From: Desulfothermus okinawensis JCM 13304
Lineage (GTDB): Bacteria > Desulfobacterota > Desulfovibrionia > Desulfovibrionales > Desulfothermaceae
Length of the DNA: 62,834 bases
Assembly (NCBI GenBank): GCA_001311565.1
Contig: BBBM01000014.1
Location: 1-62,834, forward strand
Direction of reading: 5' to 3'
The notes under the pieces: model-generated
Told to the model about the DNA's origin: nothing
Seen by the model: only the letters and a program-made list of their open reading frames with translations
Databases searched by the model: none
Shown here: positions 42,405-53,658 of the stretch, one piece after another
Position numbering within the stretch: the first letter of the stretch is position 1
How the letters are laid out: every line of letters starts with the position of its first letter
Position numbers and translations under genes: made by a program

Positions 42405-42417
42405 TAAGAGGATTTTT

Positions 42418-43342
42418 ATGAAAAAGACCTATCTAAGCAGGCGGGATTTTTTTATTTGCCTTTAGACAGCGATTTTCAACTAAACCATCTAGGGCTTCTT
42501 CCTTTACAAACAAAGATGCAAAAAAGGCAGACGAATATTTGTCACAGGGTAAATATGAAGATGCCAGGGATATATATCTTAAAATGGTTGAGGAAAGATC
42601 AGATAATTTAGTTGCAAGGCAAAAATTGGCCTATTGTTATTACAAACTAGGGGATATAAAAATTCCATGAAGGAATTTTTGGAATTAAAAAAAAGGGGAG
42701 TTAAAAGCAATTTTGTGTCCCTTTATTTAGGCCTTTGTTTTGCCCATAGGGGGGACATCCCAAATGCTATTTTATCTCTAAAAGGATTTTTTTGACATTA
42801 CAAAACCCATAGTGCAAAGGGCAATCAATTTGCAGATTGCACTTTATGATTCAAATATGGCCAAAAAAAGAAGATTTAATCAATTGTATTGAAGGGGCTA
42901 TAGAGGAACAAAATAAAATGGATACTGCAACCAGTATTTAAGGGGAGTTATATGAAAAGCTTGGAAATTTTAAAAAAAAGTTGCAGAAAAGATTGTATCT
43001 TTAGATAAAAGGGTAGTTGAGGTATTTATACACTCAGATTCACCAAAGGATCCTTTAAAAACCGATGAAATATATCTTGTATGTCATCTATTAGATCCAG
43101 AAATAACCCATGATTTAGATGCATTTGATGATATGGGAACCATCTGGTCCCTTGAAATAACGGAAAAACTGACTCCTTTTTTAGAAGAGATAAACTTAAA
43201 TCCTGAAGTTATTATTATGCCATTTAATTATAAGTTGTATTCCCAGGGAGAATATGGTGAGTACTATATTACCCTATATTTAAAAGAAGGGTATTCATCT
43301 GTATTTGAAACAGCTGATAAAGTAGTAAAGGACACTTATTAA
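42418..43342 (+). CDS. Tat-exported TPR protein of unknown function
   Basis: About 305 residues after correction. It begins MKKTYLSRRDF, a twin-arginine motif (SRRDFF/L). TPR-like repeats follow (ADEYLSQGKYEDARDIYLKM, LVARQKLAYCYYKLGDIKN, LYLGLCFAHRGDIPNAILSL). The last 110 residues (TDEIYLVCHLLDPEITHD, WSLEITEKLTPFLEEINL, YKLYSQGEYGEYYITLYLKE) look like a separate domain I cannot name. There are many shifts (T7 near 42449-42455, A8 42687-42694, T7 near 42787-42793) and a TAA near 42938. It may be a decaying gene or simply error-laden. Its promoter carries an operator-like repeat. Confidence 0.6.
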
Positions 43343-43346
43343 ATTT

Positions 43347-43499
43347 TTAATGGGATTTATCTTTTTCAAGTTGCTGTTTCACCCTGTATATCCCAGAGCC
43401 AACCATTGTAATTAAAAATACAAATATCCCCACTACCCCAAAAAATCCCTGGATTGTTGAATGGCTCATGTTTTTTATAAGTTCAAGCAATGTATGCAT
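43347..43499 (-). CDS. Small single-span membrane protein
   Basis: 50 residues, MHTLLELIKNMSHSTIQGFF then GVVGIFVFLITMVGSGIYRV and a charged tail KQQLEKDKSH. One transmembrane span with cytoplasmic basic tail. A GAGGGA ribosome-site-like sequence lies just upstream. It ends convergent with the Tat/TPR gene and lies downstream of sppA on the same strand. Too short to be certain. Confidence 0.55.
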   Translation of the reverse strand: MHTLLELIKNMSHSTIQGFFGVVGIFVFLITMVGSGIYRVKQQLEKDKSH

Positions 43500-43569
43500 T
43501 TATCCCTCCCTTTATTTTATGTATAAAGGACACATATAGTAAAACCCCTCACTTAAATTAAAAGGGGAG

Positions 43570-44428
43570 CTATTTTTTTGCTGCCCCAAGGATCCTTTTT
43601 ATCAAAGGCTCTTTTTTTTGTGGTCCTTCTATTATTTCAATTTCTTCTGATGTATTACATAATTTTTTTTAGAATTTTTATGGCCTTGGACATATTTCCC
43701 AGATAATCCACAAGGCCCAGTTCCTTTGCCTGCAGCCCTGTAAATACCCTTCCATCGGAGATGGATAATACCTTTTTTTTTCTCCAGTTTTCTACCCTTG
43801 ACCACTGCTTCTATGAACTGGTTGTACAGATTGTCAATTAATCCCTTTAAGTATCTTCTTTGTTCCTCGGTTAGTTTTTTTTAGAGGGGAGCCAGCCATT
43901 TTGAATTTACCAGTTGCAATGGATTGATCTTCCACCCCCAATTTTTTTTAAGAGGTCTTCAATGGAAATCAAATTTGCAATCACTCCTATACTACCCGTT
44001 ATAGTTCCTGGATTTGCCACAATGGCCCTTGCACCACAACTAATATAATATGCCCCTGATGCAGCTACACTACCCATGGAAACCACAACAGGCTTTACTT
44101 TGTCCAAACTTGCTACTGCCTCATATATTTCCTGGGATGGGGCGACCACTCCCCCTGGTGAGTTTATCCTCAAAATTACCCCTACAACATGAGAGTCATT
44201 TTTTTAGTTTATCTATCCAATCTATATATTTTCTGGAATCTGTAATGGTTCCAGAAATATTCACAAGTCCGATTTTTTTTGATTGCAAAAAAAGGAATTG
44301 ATACCTTGCCCTTTATATATGAAAAAAAAGGCCATGGTACTGATTATAAGTACCACAGCCAATATAATCAAAAATAGTCCAAAAATAAATGGGTGTCTTT
44401 GACTAAATTTGGGCTTACTGTTTATCAT
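43570..44428 (-). CDS. sppA: Signal peptide peptidase SppA (short 36K type)
   Basis: Membrane-anchored Ser/Lys protease that degrades cleaved signal peptides. An N-terminal span (FIFGLFLIILAVVLIISTMA) is followed by GLVNISGTITDS, the motif ILRINSPGGVVAPSQEIYEA, and the nucleophile region VVSMGSVAASGAYYIS, then GTITGSIGVIANL. About 280 residues. Breaks: T-run sites near 44201-44207, 44274-44281, 43943-43950, 43772-43781, 43667-43674. Its ATG overlaps the rpsA stop by 14 bases. Confidence 0.9.
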
Positions 44429-46158
44429 TTTCCAATTTTTGTTTAATTAGCTCACCTAAATTGCTTCCAGCATCTTTTTTTCCGCTTTTTCTCTTCTTCT
44501 ATTTTCCTCTTTGCCTCATCTTCTAAGTATTGTTTCACAGATAGCCCAAGCCTTCTCTCTTCTGCACTTACCCTGATTACCTTTGCAGTTACCTCTTGAC
44601 CGACCTTATAGAGTTCATTTGCGTCCTGTATCTTTTTATCGCTTGCCTCTGAAATATATACAAGCCCTTCAATTCCCTCTTCCACTTCTACAAAAAGACC
44701 AAAGTCAGTGATATTGGTAATCTTTCCTGTGACGTAAGTTCCCTCAGGATATTTTTCTGGGATCTTTAACCAGGGGTCTTCTGTGAGTTGTTTAATACCC
44801 AATGTGAATTTTTCATTTTCCTTATCAACAGTGAGTACTTTAGCCCTTATAATTTCACCAGGCTTGTATAGCTCCCCTGGATGATGTATCTTTTTTGTCC
44901 AGGATATATCAGATACGTGGATTAGGCCATCAATACCCTCTTCTATGCCAACAAAAATTCCAAAATCAGTGATATTTTTAATTGGGGCCTCTAAGACAGT
45001 CCCTTCTGGATATTTTTCAGCAACTATATCCCATGGATTTGGTCTAACCTGTTTCATCCCAAGGGAAATTCTCTTCTTATCAGTGTCAATGCCAAGGACA
45101 ACAACCTCAACTTCATCACCTAACTGGACCATTTGGGATGGGTGTTTTAGCTTTCTAGTCCAGGACATCTCAGAGATGTGTACCAGTCCTTCAACCCCTG
45201 GCTCCAATTCCACAAAAGCGCCATAGTCCACAATGTTTGTGACCTTTCCAAGGGTCTTAGACCCTTCAGGATATTTTTTTGTGTATATCTTCCCATGGAT
45301 TGGGAACCAGTTGCTTAAGCCCTAAGGATACTTTATTTTCTTCTTTGTCATAGTTTAAGACCATGAGCTCCAATGTGTCTCCTAGCTGCACCATCTCTTT
45401 TGGATGCTTGATCTTTTTCCACGACATATCTGTTATATGGAGCAGACCATCCAATCCACCTAAGTCTATAAATACTCCATAATCAGTTATATTCTTGACT
45501 TTTCCTTTGACTACCATCCCCTCTTTCAGGTGGAAATGAGCTCTTTTCTCCTTTGTTCCCTTTCCTCTTCCAGGATTACTCGACGAGATACTATTACATT
45601 GCTTCTCTTTCTATTTATCTTTAGTACCCTAAAATCAAATCTCTCCCCAACCAGTGCATCCATGTCTGGAACTGGCCTAAGGTCCACATGGGAGCCTGGT
45701 AAAAAGGCCTCAATCCCTAAGACCTCTACTGTGTATCCACCTTTTATCCTTTTTACAATTTTACCCGGAACATTTTGATTTTCTTCTTGAATCTTTTCCA
45801 GTTCATCCAACACCCTCATCTTCTTGGCACGTTTGTAGGAGAGAGAAATAGTGCCCTCTAAATCATTTTTGTGGATAACAAATACCTCAACCTTATCCCC
45901 TTCTTTTACATCCAAATTTCCATCGCTATCTTGGAATTCTTCAATTGGGATCTGTCCCTCAGATTTGAAATTTACATCCACCAATACCTTGTCTGGATCG
46001 ATCCTAACCACTCTACCTTTAACAATTGTTCCATCTTCAATGTCTAAGAAATCCTTTTCTAAATAATCTTCTAGCATGGAAGAAAAGCTGGAATCTTCTG
46101 CCACTGGAATGTCTCCATTTAAAAATTCGCTGTGTTTAATAGGTCTTGTGTTTATCAT
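44415..46158 (-). CDS. rpsA: 30S ribosomal protein S1
   Basis: Six S1 RNA-binding repeats are visible, each with a GxVxxITDFGxFV-type core: [93 protein letters not shown] and [20 protein letters not shown]. About 575 residues. S1 unwinds and recruits mRNA on the 30S subunit. Start at 46158 after AGGGGG. Breaks near 45525-45531 (a missing base), T8 near 45274-45281 and T7 near 44474-44480. Confidence 0.95.
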
Positions 46159-46292
46159 TAACGTAATACCCCCTAACCAAAATTTGCCCATTGATATCAA
46201 AATGTTTATTTTAAAGCAATATTATTTTGTCTCTTATTTCTAAATTTTCTGAAGTCAAAGGGATTAAAGATAAATACTGGGTCAAAACAGGC

Positions 46293-47595
46293 TCAAATAA
46301 TCCCAGATAAGTCATAGTCATAGGTGTCCTGGACCGCTACATCCACCATATCTCCAGGTCCAATTTTCTCCCCAGATACATAGAATGTCCCATCAATTTC
46401 AGGGGCAAAGAACCATGGCCTGCCTTCGTATAAGGTGGGCCACTGACTACTCTTTTTGTCTATTAAAATCTTTAGCCTCTTACCTTTATAGGATTTTAGA
46501 TGATTCCTGCTTATGGTTTTTTTTGGATTTCCATTATTATTTGTTTTCTCTCCTCTTTAACATCTTCTGGAACATGGTGTGAGTATTTTGCTGCAACAGT
46601 TCCCTCTTCAGCAGAGTAAGAAAATATCCCCACATGGTGGAACTTCATTTTTTCCACAAATCGAACCAGGTGGTGGAAATGTTCATTCTCTTCTCCAGGA
46701 AACCCAACAATAAAGCTTGTCCTCACAACTGCATTTTCAAAATATTTTCTTATTAATTGGACAATCTCTTCAACTCCCACTTGAAAGGGCCTTCCCATTT
46801 TTTTTAAAATTTCTGGATGCGAGTGTTGCAGGGGAATATCAAAGTAAGGGATAAAGGGCGGAGTTATTTCCTTCAAAAATTTAAGAAAATCCTCAGTTAT
46901 CCCCTTTGGATATAAATATAGGAGCCTAAGCCATACCAGGTCTTCTAGCTTTGATAGCCCTTCTAATAATGTGTATAGACTATTTTTCCCTTGTAAGTCC
47001 TTTCCATATGAGGTTACGTCCTGGGCAACTACAACTATTTCCTTTCTCCCTGTGGAGAGTATATATTTTGCCTGGTCTATTAATTCCTGTTGTGGAAAAG
47101 ACCTAAGTGGACCCCTGATCTTTGGAATAATACAGAAACTACACCTATTATTACATCCCTCTGCTATTTTCAGATATCCATAGGATGGTGGAGTGGAGAT
47201 AATTCTTTTCATATTTGTGGTTAATGGTTTTTTTTGAAAAGTATCTAGCAACTATCTCTTTTAGTTTATGTTGATCACCTATTGGCAAAAACAAATCCAC
47301 CTCTGGGAGTTCTTTTAATAAGTCTTTATAATATCTGTTTACAAGACAGCCTGTTACAATAAAAACGGGCTTATTATCCCTGTTTTTTTATTTCTTCAAT
47401 TATTTCAATTATAGTATCAATTGACTCCTGGGTCGCATCCTCTATAAATGCACATGTATTTATTAATATAATGTCTGCATCTTTTGCAGAGGATATGGGT
47501 ACGCACAAATGGTTAAGGGAGCCCAGCATTGTCTCTGTGTCCACTAAATTTTTGGGGCATCCCAGACTTATGGTGTATAACTTTTTTTTATCCAT
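46293..47595 (-). CDS. rimO: Ribosomal protein S12 methylthiotransferase
   Basis: RimO methylthiolates Asp of ribosomal protein S12 with two [4Fe-4S] clusters. Motifs: [38 protein letters not shown], the radical SAM triad [33 protein letters not shown] and [12 protein letters not shown]. The C-terminal TRAM region includes [19 protein letters not shown]. About 430 residues. Breaks: near 47383-47389 (T7), 47230-47237 (T8), near 46520-46527 (T8). Confidence 0.93.
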
Positions 47596-47774
47596 TTTTT
47601 TTGGGGTTTAATGTTTTTCTTTATAATATATCCAATACATTTACTTTTTTTGGGTTTACATTAAATTACTTGACTTTATTTTTTTGATTTCTTGAGATTA
47701 AGAGTATGCATTATGGGTATTTGGGGTTTAATTTTAGTTTTTTTATTGTGTCAACCTCAATTTTAGGAGAGTGT

Positions 47775-48372
47775 ATGAAGCTTGTGTTAGCAACGAAAAA
47801 TAAGGGAAAAATAAAAGAGATTGAAGATATAATTTTGAAAAAGGATTTGGGCATTGAGCTGTTAAGTCTTAGAGACTTTCCCGAAATTGGGGATATTCCA
47901 GAACCAGAGCAGACCTTTGAGGGCAATGCCTTATATAAGGCAAGATATGTATGTGAAAAAACCGGTTATGCTGCCCTGTCAGATGATTCAGGCCTGGAGG
48001 TGGATGCACTTTCTGGAAGACCTGGTGTCTATTCTGCGAGGTTTGCAGGGGAAGGTGCAACAGATGAGGAAAAAAACAAAAAGCTCCTTGGACTTATGAA
48101 AGACATACCTTTTGATAGGCGTGGGGCACAATTTAGGTGTGTTATGGTTTTGTATGCAAAGACTGGCGATTATGTTGTGACCCAGGGAATTTGGAGGGGA
48201 AAGATTGCCTTTCAGCCTGAAGGTGACCAGGGATTTGGCTATGATCCCATATTTTTTTGACGAAAAATTGGGCATGTGTGCAGCCTGTCTCTCTCTTGAG
48301 GAGAAAAATAGATTAAGCCATAGGGGGCAGGCCTTAGCTAAAATCACAAAAATAATAAAGCCATTTTTTTGA
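47775..48372 (+). CDS. rdgB: XTP/dITP pyrophosphatase (RdgB/HAM1)
   Basis: Removes non-canonical purine nucleotides (dITP, XTP). Motifs: MKLVLATKNKGKIKEIEDI, SDDSGLEVDALSGRPGVYSA and QGFGYDPIFF. About 199 residues. A GGAGA site is 6 bases upstream. A T7 near 48251-48257 must lose one base to reach DEKLGMCAACLSLEEKNRLS and SHRGQALAK. glmS follows in 21 bases. Confidence 0.94.
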
Positions 48373-48393
48373 TATGGCCTTTAGGGGGGACCA

Positions 48394-50220
48394 ATGTGTG
48401 GAATTATAGGATATATTGGACACAGACCAGCAGTTCCTATACTTTTGGAAGGTCTAAAGAGGCTCGAGTATCGAGGGTATGATTCTGCAGGAATAGCATA
48501 TATTCAACAGGGAAAATTAAAGATTATAAAATCAAAGGGGAAAATATCCTCTTTAGAAGATAAGGTTTTTGCAAACGATCCATTGCACTCAACTATTGGA
48601 ATTGGCCACACAAGGTGGGCCACCCATGGGGTGCCAAATGAACAAAATGCCCATCCCCATGTGGATTCCCTTGGTGAAATATGTGTTGTCCACAATGGGA
48701 TTATTGAAAATTATGCACAAATAAAAGAATCCCTTATTGATGAGGGTATTGATTTTGCCTCTGATACTGATACTGAGGTCCTTGTGCATCTAATTTCAAA
48801 GGAATATAACAGGACAGGAGATCCTCTTTCAGCAATAAGATATTGTCTAAACCAGGTTCAGGGTTCCTATGCAATAGGGGTTATATTTTTAAATAGGCCA
48901 AATGAGCTTTGGGCTGCAAGACATTCCAGTCCCCTTATTGTAGGTGTGGGTGTTGGAGAGAATTTTATAGGCTCAGATATTCCAGCATTTTTGCCATATA
49001 CAAAGGAAGTAATCTTTTTAGAAGACAGTGAAATAGCAAGATTAACTGCACATACTACTAATATATATTCCTTAGACAAGGAGATAGAGGTAAAAAAAGG
49101 AGGTTCAAAAAGTTCCCTGGGATATTAGTCTGGCAGAAAAAGGCGGTTACAAACACTTTATGTTAAAGGAGATAATGGAACAGCCTAGGGTTATTTATGA
49201 TGCCCTTGCAGGAAGAATAGATTATAAAGATAAAAGGGTTGTATTAACAGAGCTTGATGGGATATCTATACCAAAAAAAATGCACATAGTTGCCTGTGGT
49301 ACCTCTTATCATGCTGGATTTTGGGGGAAATATCTATTTGAAAGATTGGCTAAGATACCTGTTGAAGTAGATATAGCATCTGAGTTTAGGTATAGGGATC
49401 CCTTAATAGATAAGGATGATCTAGTTGTTGTTATAAGTCAGTCTGGCGAGACTGCAGATACCCTGGCAGGACTTCGCATGGTTAAAAAAAATGGGAACCA
49501 AGGTAGTTGGCATATGCAATGTTGTTGGTTCATCAGTGGCAAGGGAATCAGATCAGGTGTTATATACCCAGGCAGGTCCAGAGATTAGTGTTGCATCAAC
49601 CAAGGCAATGTGTTCCCAGATGGTAGTCATATTGCTAATGACACTATATTTTGCTAAAAGAAAAAAACTTAATAGAAGAGAATTTGTACAATTATATTAT
49701 AACTGGCCTAAAAGACCTGCCTTCCATCCTAGAAAAAGAGCTCCCAAAGATTAGGGATATGGCAAGGGAACTAGCTGTGGCCTACAGTTTTTCCAGGAGC
49801 TTTTTTTTTCCTTGGAAGGGGACTTAATTATCCCCTGGCCTTAGAAGGTGCACTAAAACTTAAAGAAATATCTTACATACATGCAGAAGGATATGCAGCA
49901 GGGGAGATGAAACATGGGCCAATTGCTCTGATTGACCCTGAGTTCCCTAGCTTTGTGATTGCCACAGAAGACGAGCTTTTTAATAAGGTTATATCCAATA
50001 TAAAGGAAATACAGGCAAGAAAAGGTCCTATTATTTGTCTGACACATCCAGGCTTTGAAGTGTTTGCAGACCACGTATGGGAAATACCCAATTTGGGGGA
50101 TGTACTAACCAGTTTTCTAATTTTACCTGCACTTCAGCTTTTTGCCTATGAAATGGTGTATACCTTGGTAAAGATGTGGATCAACCTAGAAATCTTGCAA
50201 AAAGCGTTACTGTGGAATAG
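48394..50220 (+). CDS. glmS: Glutamine-fructose-6-phosphate aminotransferase
   Basis: Makes glucosamine-6-phosphate for cell-wall and LPS synthesis. The N-terminal Cys nucleophile is in MCGIIGYIGHRPAV; the glutaminase motifs RLEYRGYDSAGIA and GHTRWATHG follow. SIS domains carry GTSYHAGFWGKYLFERLA, VVISQSGETADT and LGRGLNYPLALEGALKLKE. The corrected C-terminus is DQPRNLAKSVTVE, the family end. About 608 residues. Breaks: A7 near 49094-49100, A7 near 49484-49490, A7 near 49663-49669, T9-10 near 49801-49810, and a shift near 50166. No glmS ribozyme is recognisable in the 21-base leader. Confidence 0.95.
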
Positions 50221-50228
50221 ATATGGGT

Positions 50229-51911
50229 ATGAGAAGATTTTTTTTTGTTATTTTTTTTTAATACTCTATTTTACCTCAACTTATATCTCTTATGCATCCA
50301 CATGTAGGACCCTTTTTTTTAAAGGGATACAAAAGTTTTTACTCCTTAAAAAAAAGACAGAAAGAGATCTAAATATAGATCCAAATGGATTAGAGTAAAG
50401 GATATTTTCTATAAAGCATATAGGTGCAATAAAAAAAGGGCCTTATGCCCCCAAGGCCCTATACTATATTGCCAGGTCATATCAAGAGCTTGGTAAAAGG
50501 TCACATCTAAAAAAAAGATTTTATAAATTCCATAAGATATTTTGATCTATTGGTGAAAAGATATCCATCCATTCCTGGGAGATGATGCCAAACTTTACTC
50601 TGCCAAAATAAAATTGAATAGATTAAAAGATGTTGAAGATGCATACATTGACCTGCTATATATAGAGAATATGTACCCAAATGGTGACAAAGTAGAAGAG
50701 GCAAAAAAAACTACTAAAGGAGCTTGATGGGAAGTATTTGAGAAAGATATATCCTTTAAAGACTAAGTCCAATGGTAAAAAAATCAGTTAAAGGGTTTGA
50801 TGGGAGGAAAAACTACCTGGCAAAGGTATTAAATATCAGGAAATGGATGGATAAAGATTATGCAAGGGTAGTTGCGGACCTATCACACGAGGTAAGCTTT
50901 AAAAGGTTTGTGTTAAAAGGTATTAAATATTCCAGGTTGGTGGTAGATCTAATGGGTGCATATCTGCCCAAAAATCTCTTGGACAAGGAGGAGATAGGAT
51001 TAAATAAGGGTTTTTTGACTAAAGTGAGGTTTTCCCAATATAGAAAAAAAATGTTGTAAGACTAGTATTGTATATTAGAAACATAAAAGATTTTAAAGTA
51101 TTTACTCTACAAAATCCATTTAGGGTAGTTGTGGATATTTATGGGAAAAAGAATCTTGAAAATGTTAAGCTCGTAAAAGATGCAGTAAAAAAAATCAACT
51201 AAGGTCTCTGAATCTTTGATTGAACAATTGGGATTGGATATAAGAACTATTATGATAGATCCAGGGCATGGTGGAAAAGACCCTGGTGCAATTTATAGAG
51301 GAGTCAGGGAAAAGGACATAAATTTAAGGATGGCAAAGATTTTAGGAAGAATGCTAAAGAAGAAGGGCTTTAAAGTCCTCTATACCCGTACCACAGATAA
51401 ATTTATTCCCTTAGAAGAGAGGACTGTTATGGCAAATACAAGGGGCGCGGATCTTTTTATCTCCCTACATGTGAATGCCTGTAGGAATAGGAGAGTTAGT
51501 GGGATAGAAGTTTATTACCTAAACATAGCAAGTTCAAAGGACGCAATTAGGGTAGCTGCAAGGGAGAATGCTGTGTCCTCAAAAAAAATAAGTGATCTAC
51601 AATTGATTTTAACAGATCTTATGTTAAATTCAAAAATAAAGGAATCTTCAGCCCTGGCATCTAAGGTGTTAAATAATATACTTTTAGATTGCAGGGCATA
51701 TCATCCTGAAAGCAATGGTGTTAGACAGGCACCATTTTATGTACTTATGGGAGCCCGAATGCCTGCTATTTTGATCGAAATAGGATATTTAACCAATCCA
51801 GTAGAAAGAAGAAGACTTAAGTCTTATTCCTATTTAAAGAGGATAGCAAAGGGCATTGTAGATGGAGTCTTGGCCTATAGAAGGGATATTAAAAAGTTTG
51901 CAGGGCTATAA
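50229..51911 (+). CDS. amiC: N-acetylmuramoyl-L-alanine amidase with N-terminal TPR and AMIN domains
   Basis: About 557 residues. A hydrophobic start (MRRFFFVIFLILYFTSTYIS) fits a signal peptide. TPR-like helices (ALYYIARSYQELGKR) come next, then the AMIN domain (RKWMDKDYARVVADLSHEV, YSRLVVDLMGAYLPK). The catalytic amidase_3 domain has IDPGHGGKDPGAIYRGVREK, YTRTTDKFIPLEERT, DLFISLHVNA and ILIEIGYLTNPVE with all zinc and Glu positions. It cleaves septal murein amide bonds; the envC-like gene at 25.8 kb may be its activator. Breaks at several A/T runs between 50239 and 50720, near 51047-51053 and 51187-51193. Confidence 0.9.
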
Positions 51912-51979
51912 AAGTTCAGGGTTCATTGTTGTATTGGGGGGATACAGGACATGGAACTTTTGAACACTGAGGAAAGGAT

Positions 51980-53361
51980 ATGGAAAAGGAATTTGACGTA
52001 ATAATTGTTGGAGGAGGGCCCGCTGGGCTATTTGCTGGATATTTTATAGCTAAGCATTCAAATTTAAGGGTCTTGATTTTGGAGAAAGGGACCTTCCCAA
52101 AGAAGAGGAAGTGTCCCATGTCAAAGGATAATGGATGCAAAAGCTGTGATCCATGCAATATAATGTGTGGCATAGGGGGAGCAGGTCTTTTTAGTGACGG
52201 AAAATTAAATTTTATACCTAAACTAGGAAAGACCGATTTTACCCAATTTATGGATATAGACCAGGCTAACTCGCTCATTGAAGAGACAGAGGCTGTTTTT
52301 ACTGAGTTTGGTATGGATGGCGATGTTTTTCCAACAGATATAGACAAGGCAAAACATATCAGGAAAGAGGCAAGAAAAGAAGGGATAGAACTTCTTATTA
52401 TTAAACAAAAACACCTTGGAACAGATCATCTCCCAGAATATATCGAAAATATGATGAACTATTTAGTTTCTAAAGGAGTTAAAATTCTAACCAAAGTAGA
52501 TGCACAGGACTTGATTATTGAGGGAGATAAAATCAAAGGGATCATAACATCCAAAGGACCATTTTATGCAAGAAATGTCATATTGGCCCCTGGAAGGATT
52601 GGGGCCGATTGGCTGGTGTCATTGGCCAAAAAGTACAATATTGGGATGATCCAGCGGGGCATTGAGGTGGGTGTTAGAGTGGAGGTTTTAAACGACATCA
52701 TGGATGACGTTACTGATATTATTTATGACCCAACTTTTTTTTATCCAGACCAAAAAGTATGACGACCAAACCAGGACTTTCTGTACAAATAAAGGTGGCT
52801 ATGTTACAATGGAAAACTACAAAAAGTTTGTGTGCGTAAATGGTCATGCCTATATGGATAGAAAGTCAGAAAATACTAATTTTGCCTTTCTATCAAAGGT
52901 GGTTTTAACTGAACCTGTTACTGATAACCATAGATATGGTGAATCAATTGGGCGCCTGGCAACATTAATTGGTGGAGGAAAGCCAATTTTACAGAGATTT
53001 GGAGATCTAAAAAGGGGGAGGAGGAGTACCTGGAACAGGATACAAAAGGGATTCATTGTCCCAACATTAACAAATGTGACCTGTGGTGATATCGCAATGG
53101 CCCTTCCTGAGAGGATACTAACAAACATAGTGGAAGGGCTTCAGATGTTAAACAGGGTGGTGCCAGGGGTTGCAAATGACGAGACCCTTTTATATGCACC
53201 AGAAATTAAATTTTTTTTCCACTCAGATTGAGACAAACAACAAGTTGGAAACTAAATTTAAGGGGCTGTATGTTGCAGGAGATGGGGCTGGGGTTGCAGG
53301 CAACATAGTGGCTGCAGCTGCCAGTGGCATTATCCCTGCAAAAGATATTGTTGAAAAATAA
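51980..53361 (+). CDS. FAD-dependent dehydrogenase (COG2509-like)
   Basis: About 460 residues. The FAD-binding motif is EFDVIIVGGGPAGLFAGYFI, and the C-terminal motif is GLYVAGDGAGVAGNIVAAAA. A Cys-rich segment KCPMSKDNGCKSCDPCNIMC (near residue 36-55) precedes GIGGAGLFSDGKLN, the signature of the uncharacterised FAD dehydrogenases of COG2509. It does not look like a known electron-transfer-flavoprotein reductase. Breaks: T8 near 52735-52742 and T8 near 53211-53218. Function unknown; a metal or sulfur substrate has not been shown. Confidence 0.82.
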
Positions 53362-53377
53362 AAGGAGGGAATTTGTC

Positions 53378-53653
53378 ATGATTAAGAGCCTTCACTGTTT
53401 AATTAGTGGTAAGGTCCAGGGTGTTGGTTTTAGGGCCTGGACCAAAGGGATAGCAGATCAAATGGGAATTTGTGGATGGGTGAGGAATTTAAATGATGGA
53501 CGGGTAGAGGTTTTGGCCCAGGGACCTAAGGAAAAGCTAGAGGAATTTAAAGGCAAATTGGCCCGTGGACCTGTTGTTAGCAGGGTAGAAGATATTGAGT
53601 GTAAATACATTGATTATGATAAAGAGCACAAGAAATTTGAATTGAGGCTTTAA
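53378..53653 (+). CDS. acyP: Acylphosphatase
   Basis: Intact 91-residue enzyme that hydrolyses acyl phosphates. Catalytic Arg is in GKVQGVGFRAWTKGIADQMG, catalytic Asn in GWVRNLNDGRVEVLAQG. AAAGGAGGGA lies 7 bases upstream. No A/T run of seven or longer occurs inside, which fits its intact frame. Convergent with dnaA across a 5-base gap. Confidence 0.96.
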   Translation: MIKSLHCLISGKVQGVGFRAWTKGIADQMGICGWVRNLNDGRVEVLAQGPKEKLEEFKGKLARGPVVSRVEDIECKYIDYDKEHKKFELRL

Positions 53654-53658
53654 TAAGC

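Noticed and set aside
48373..48393. glmS ribozyme before glmS
   Set aside because: The gap is only 21 bases and lacks the ribozyme core; rdgB lies directly upstream.
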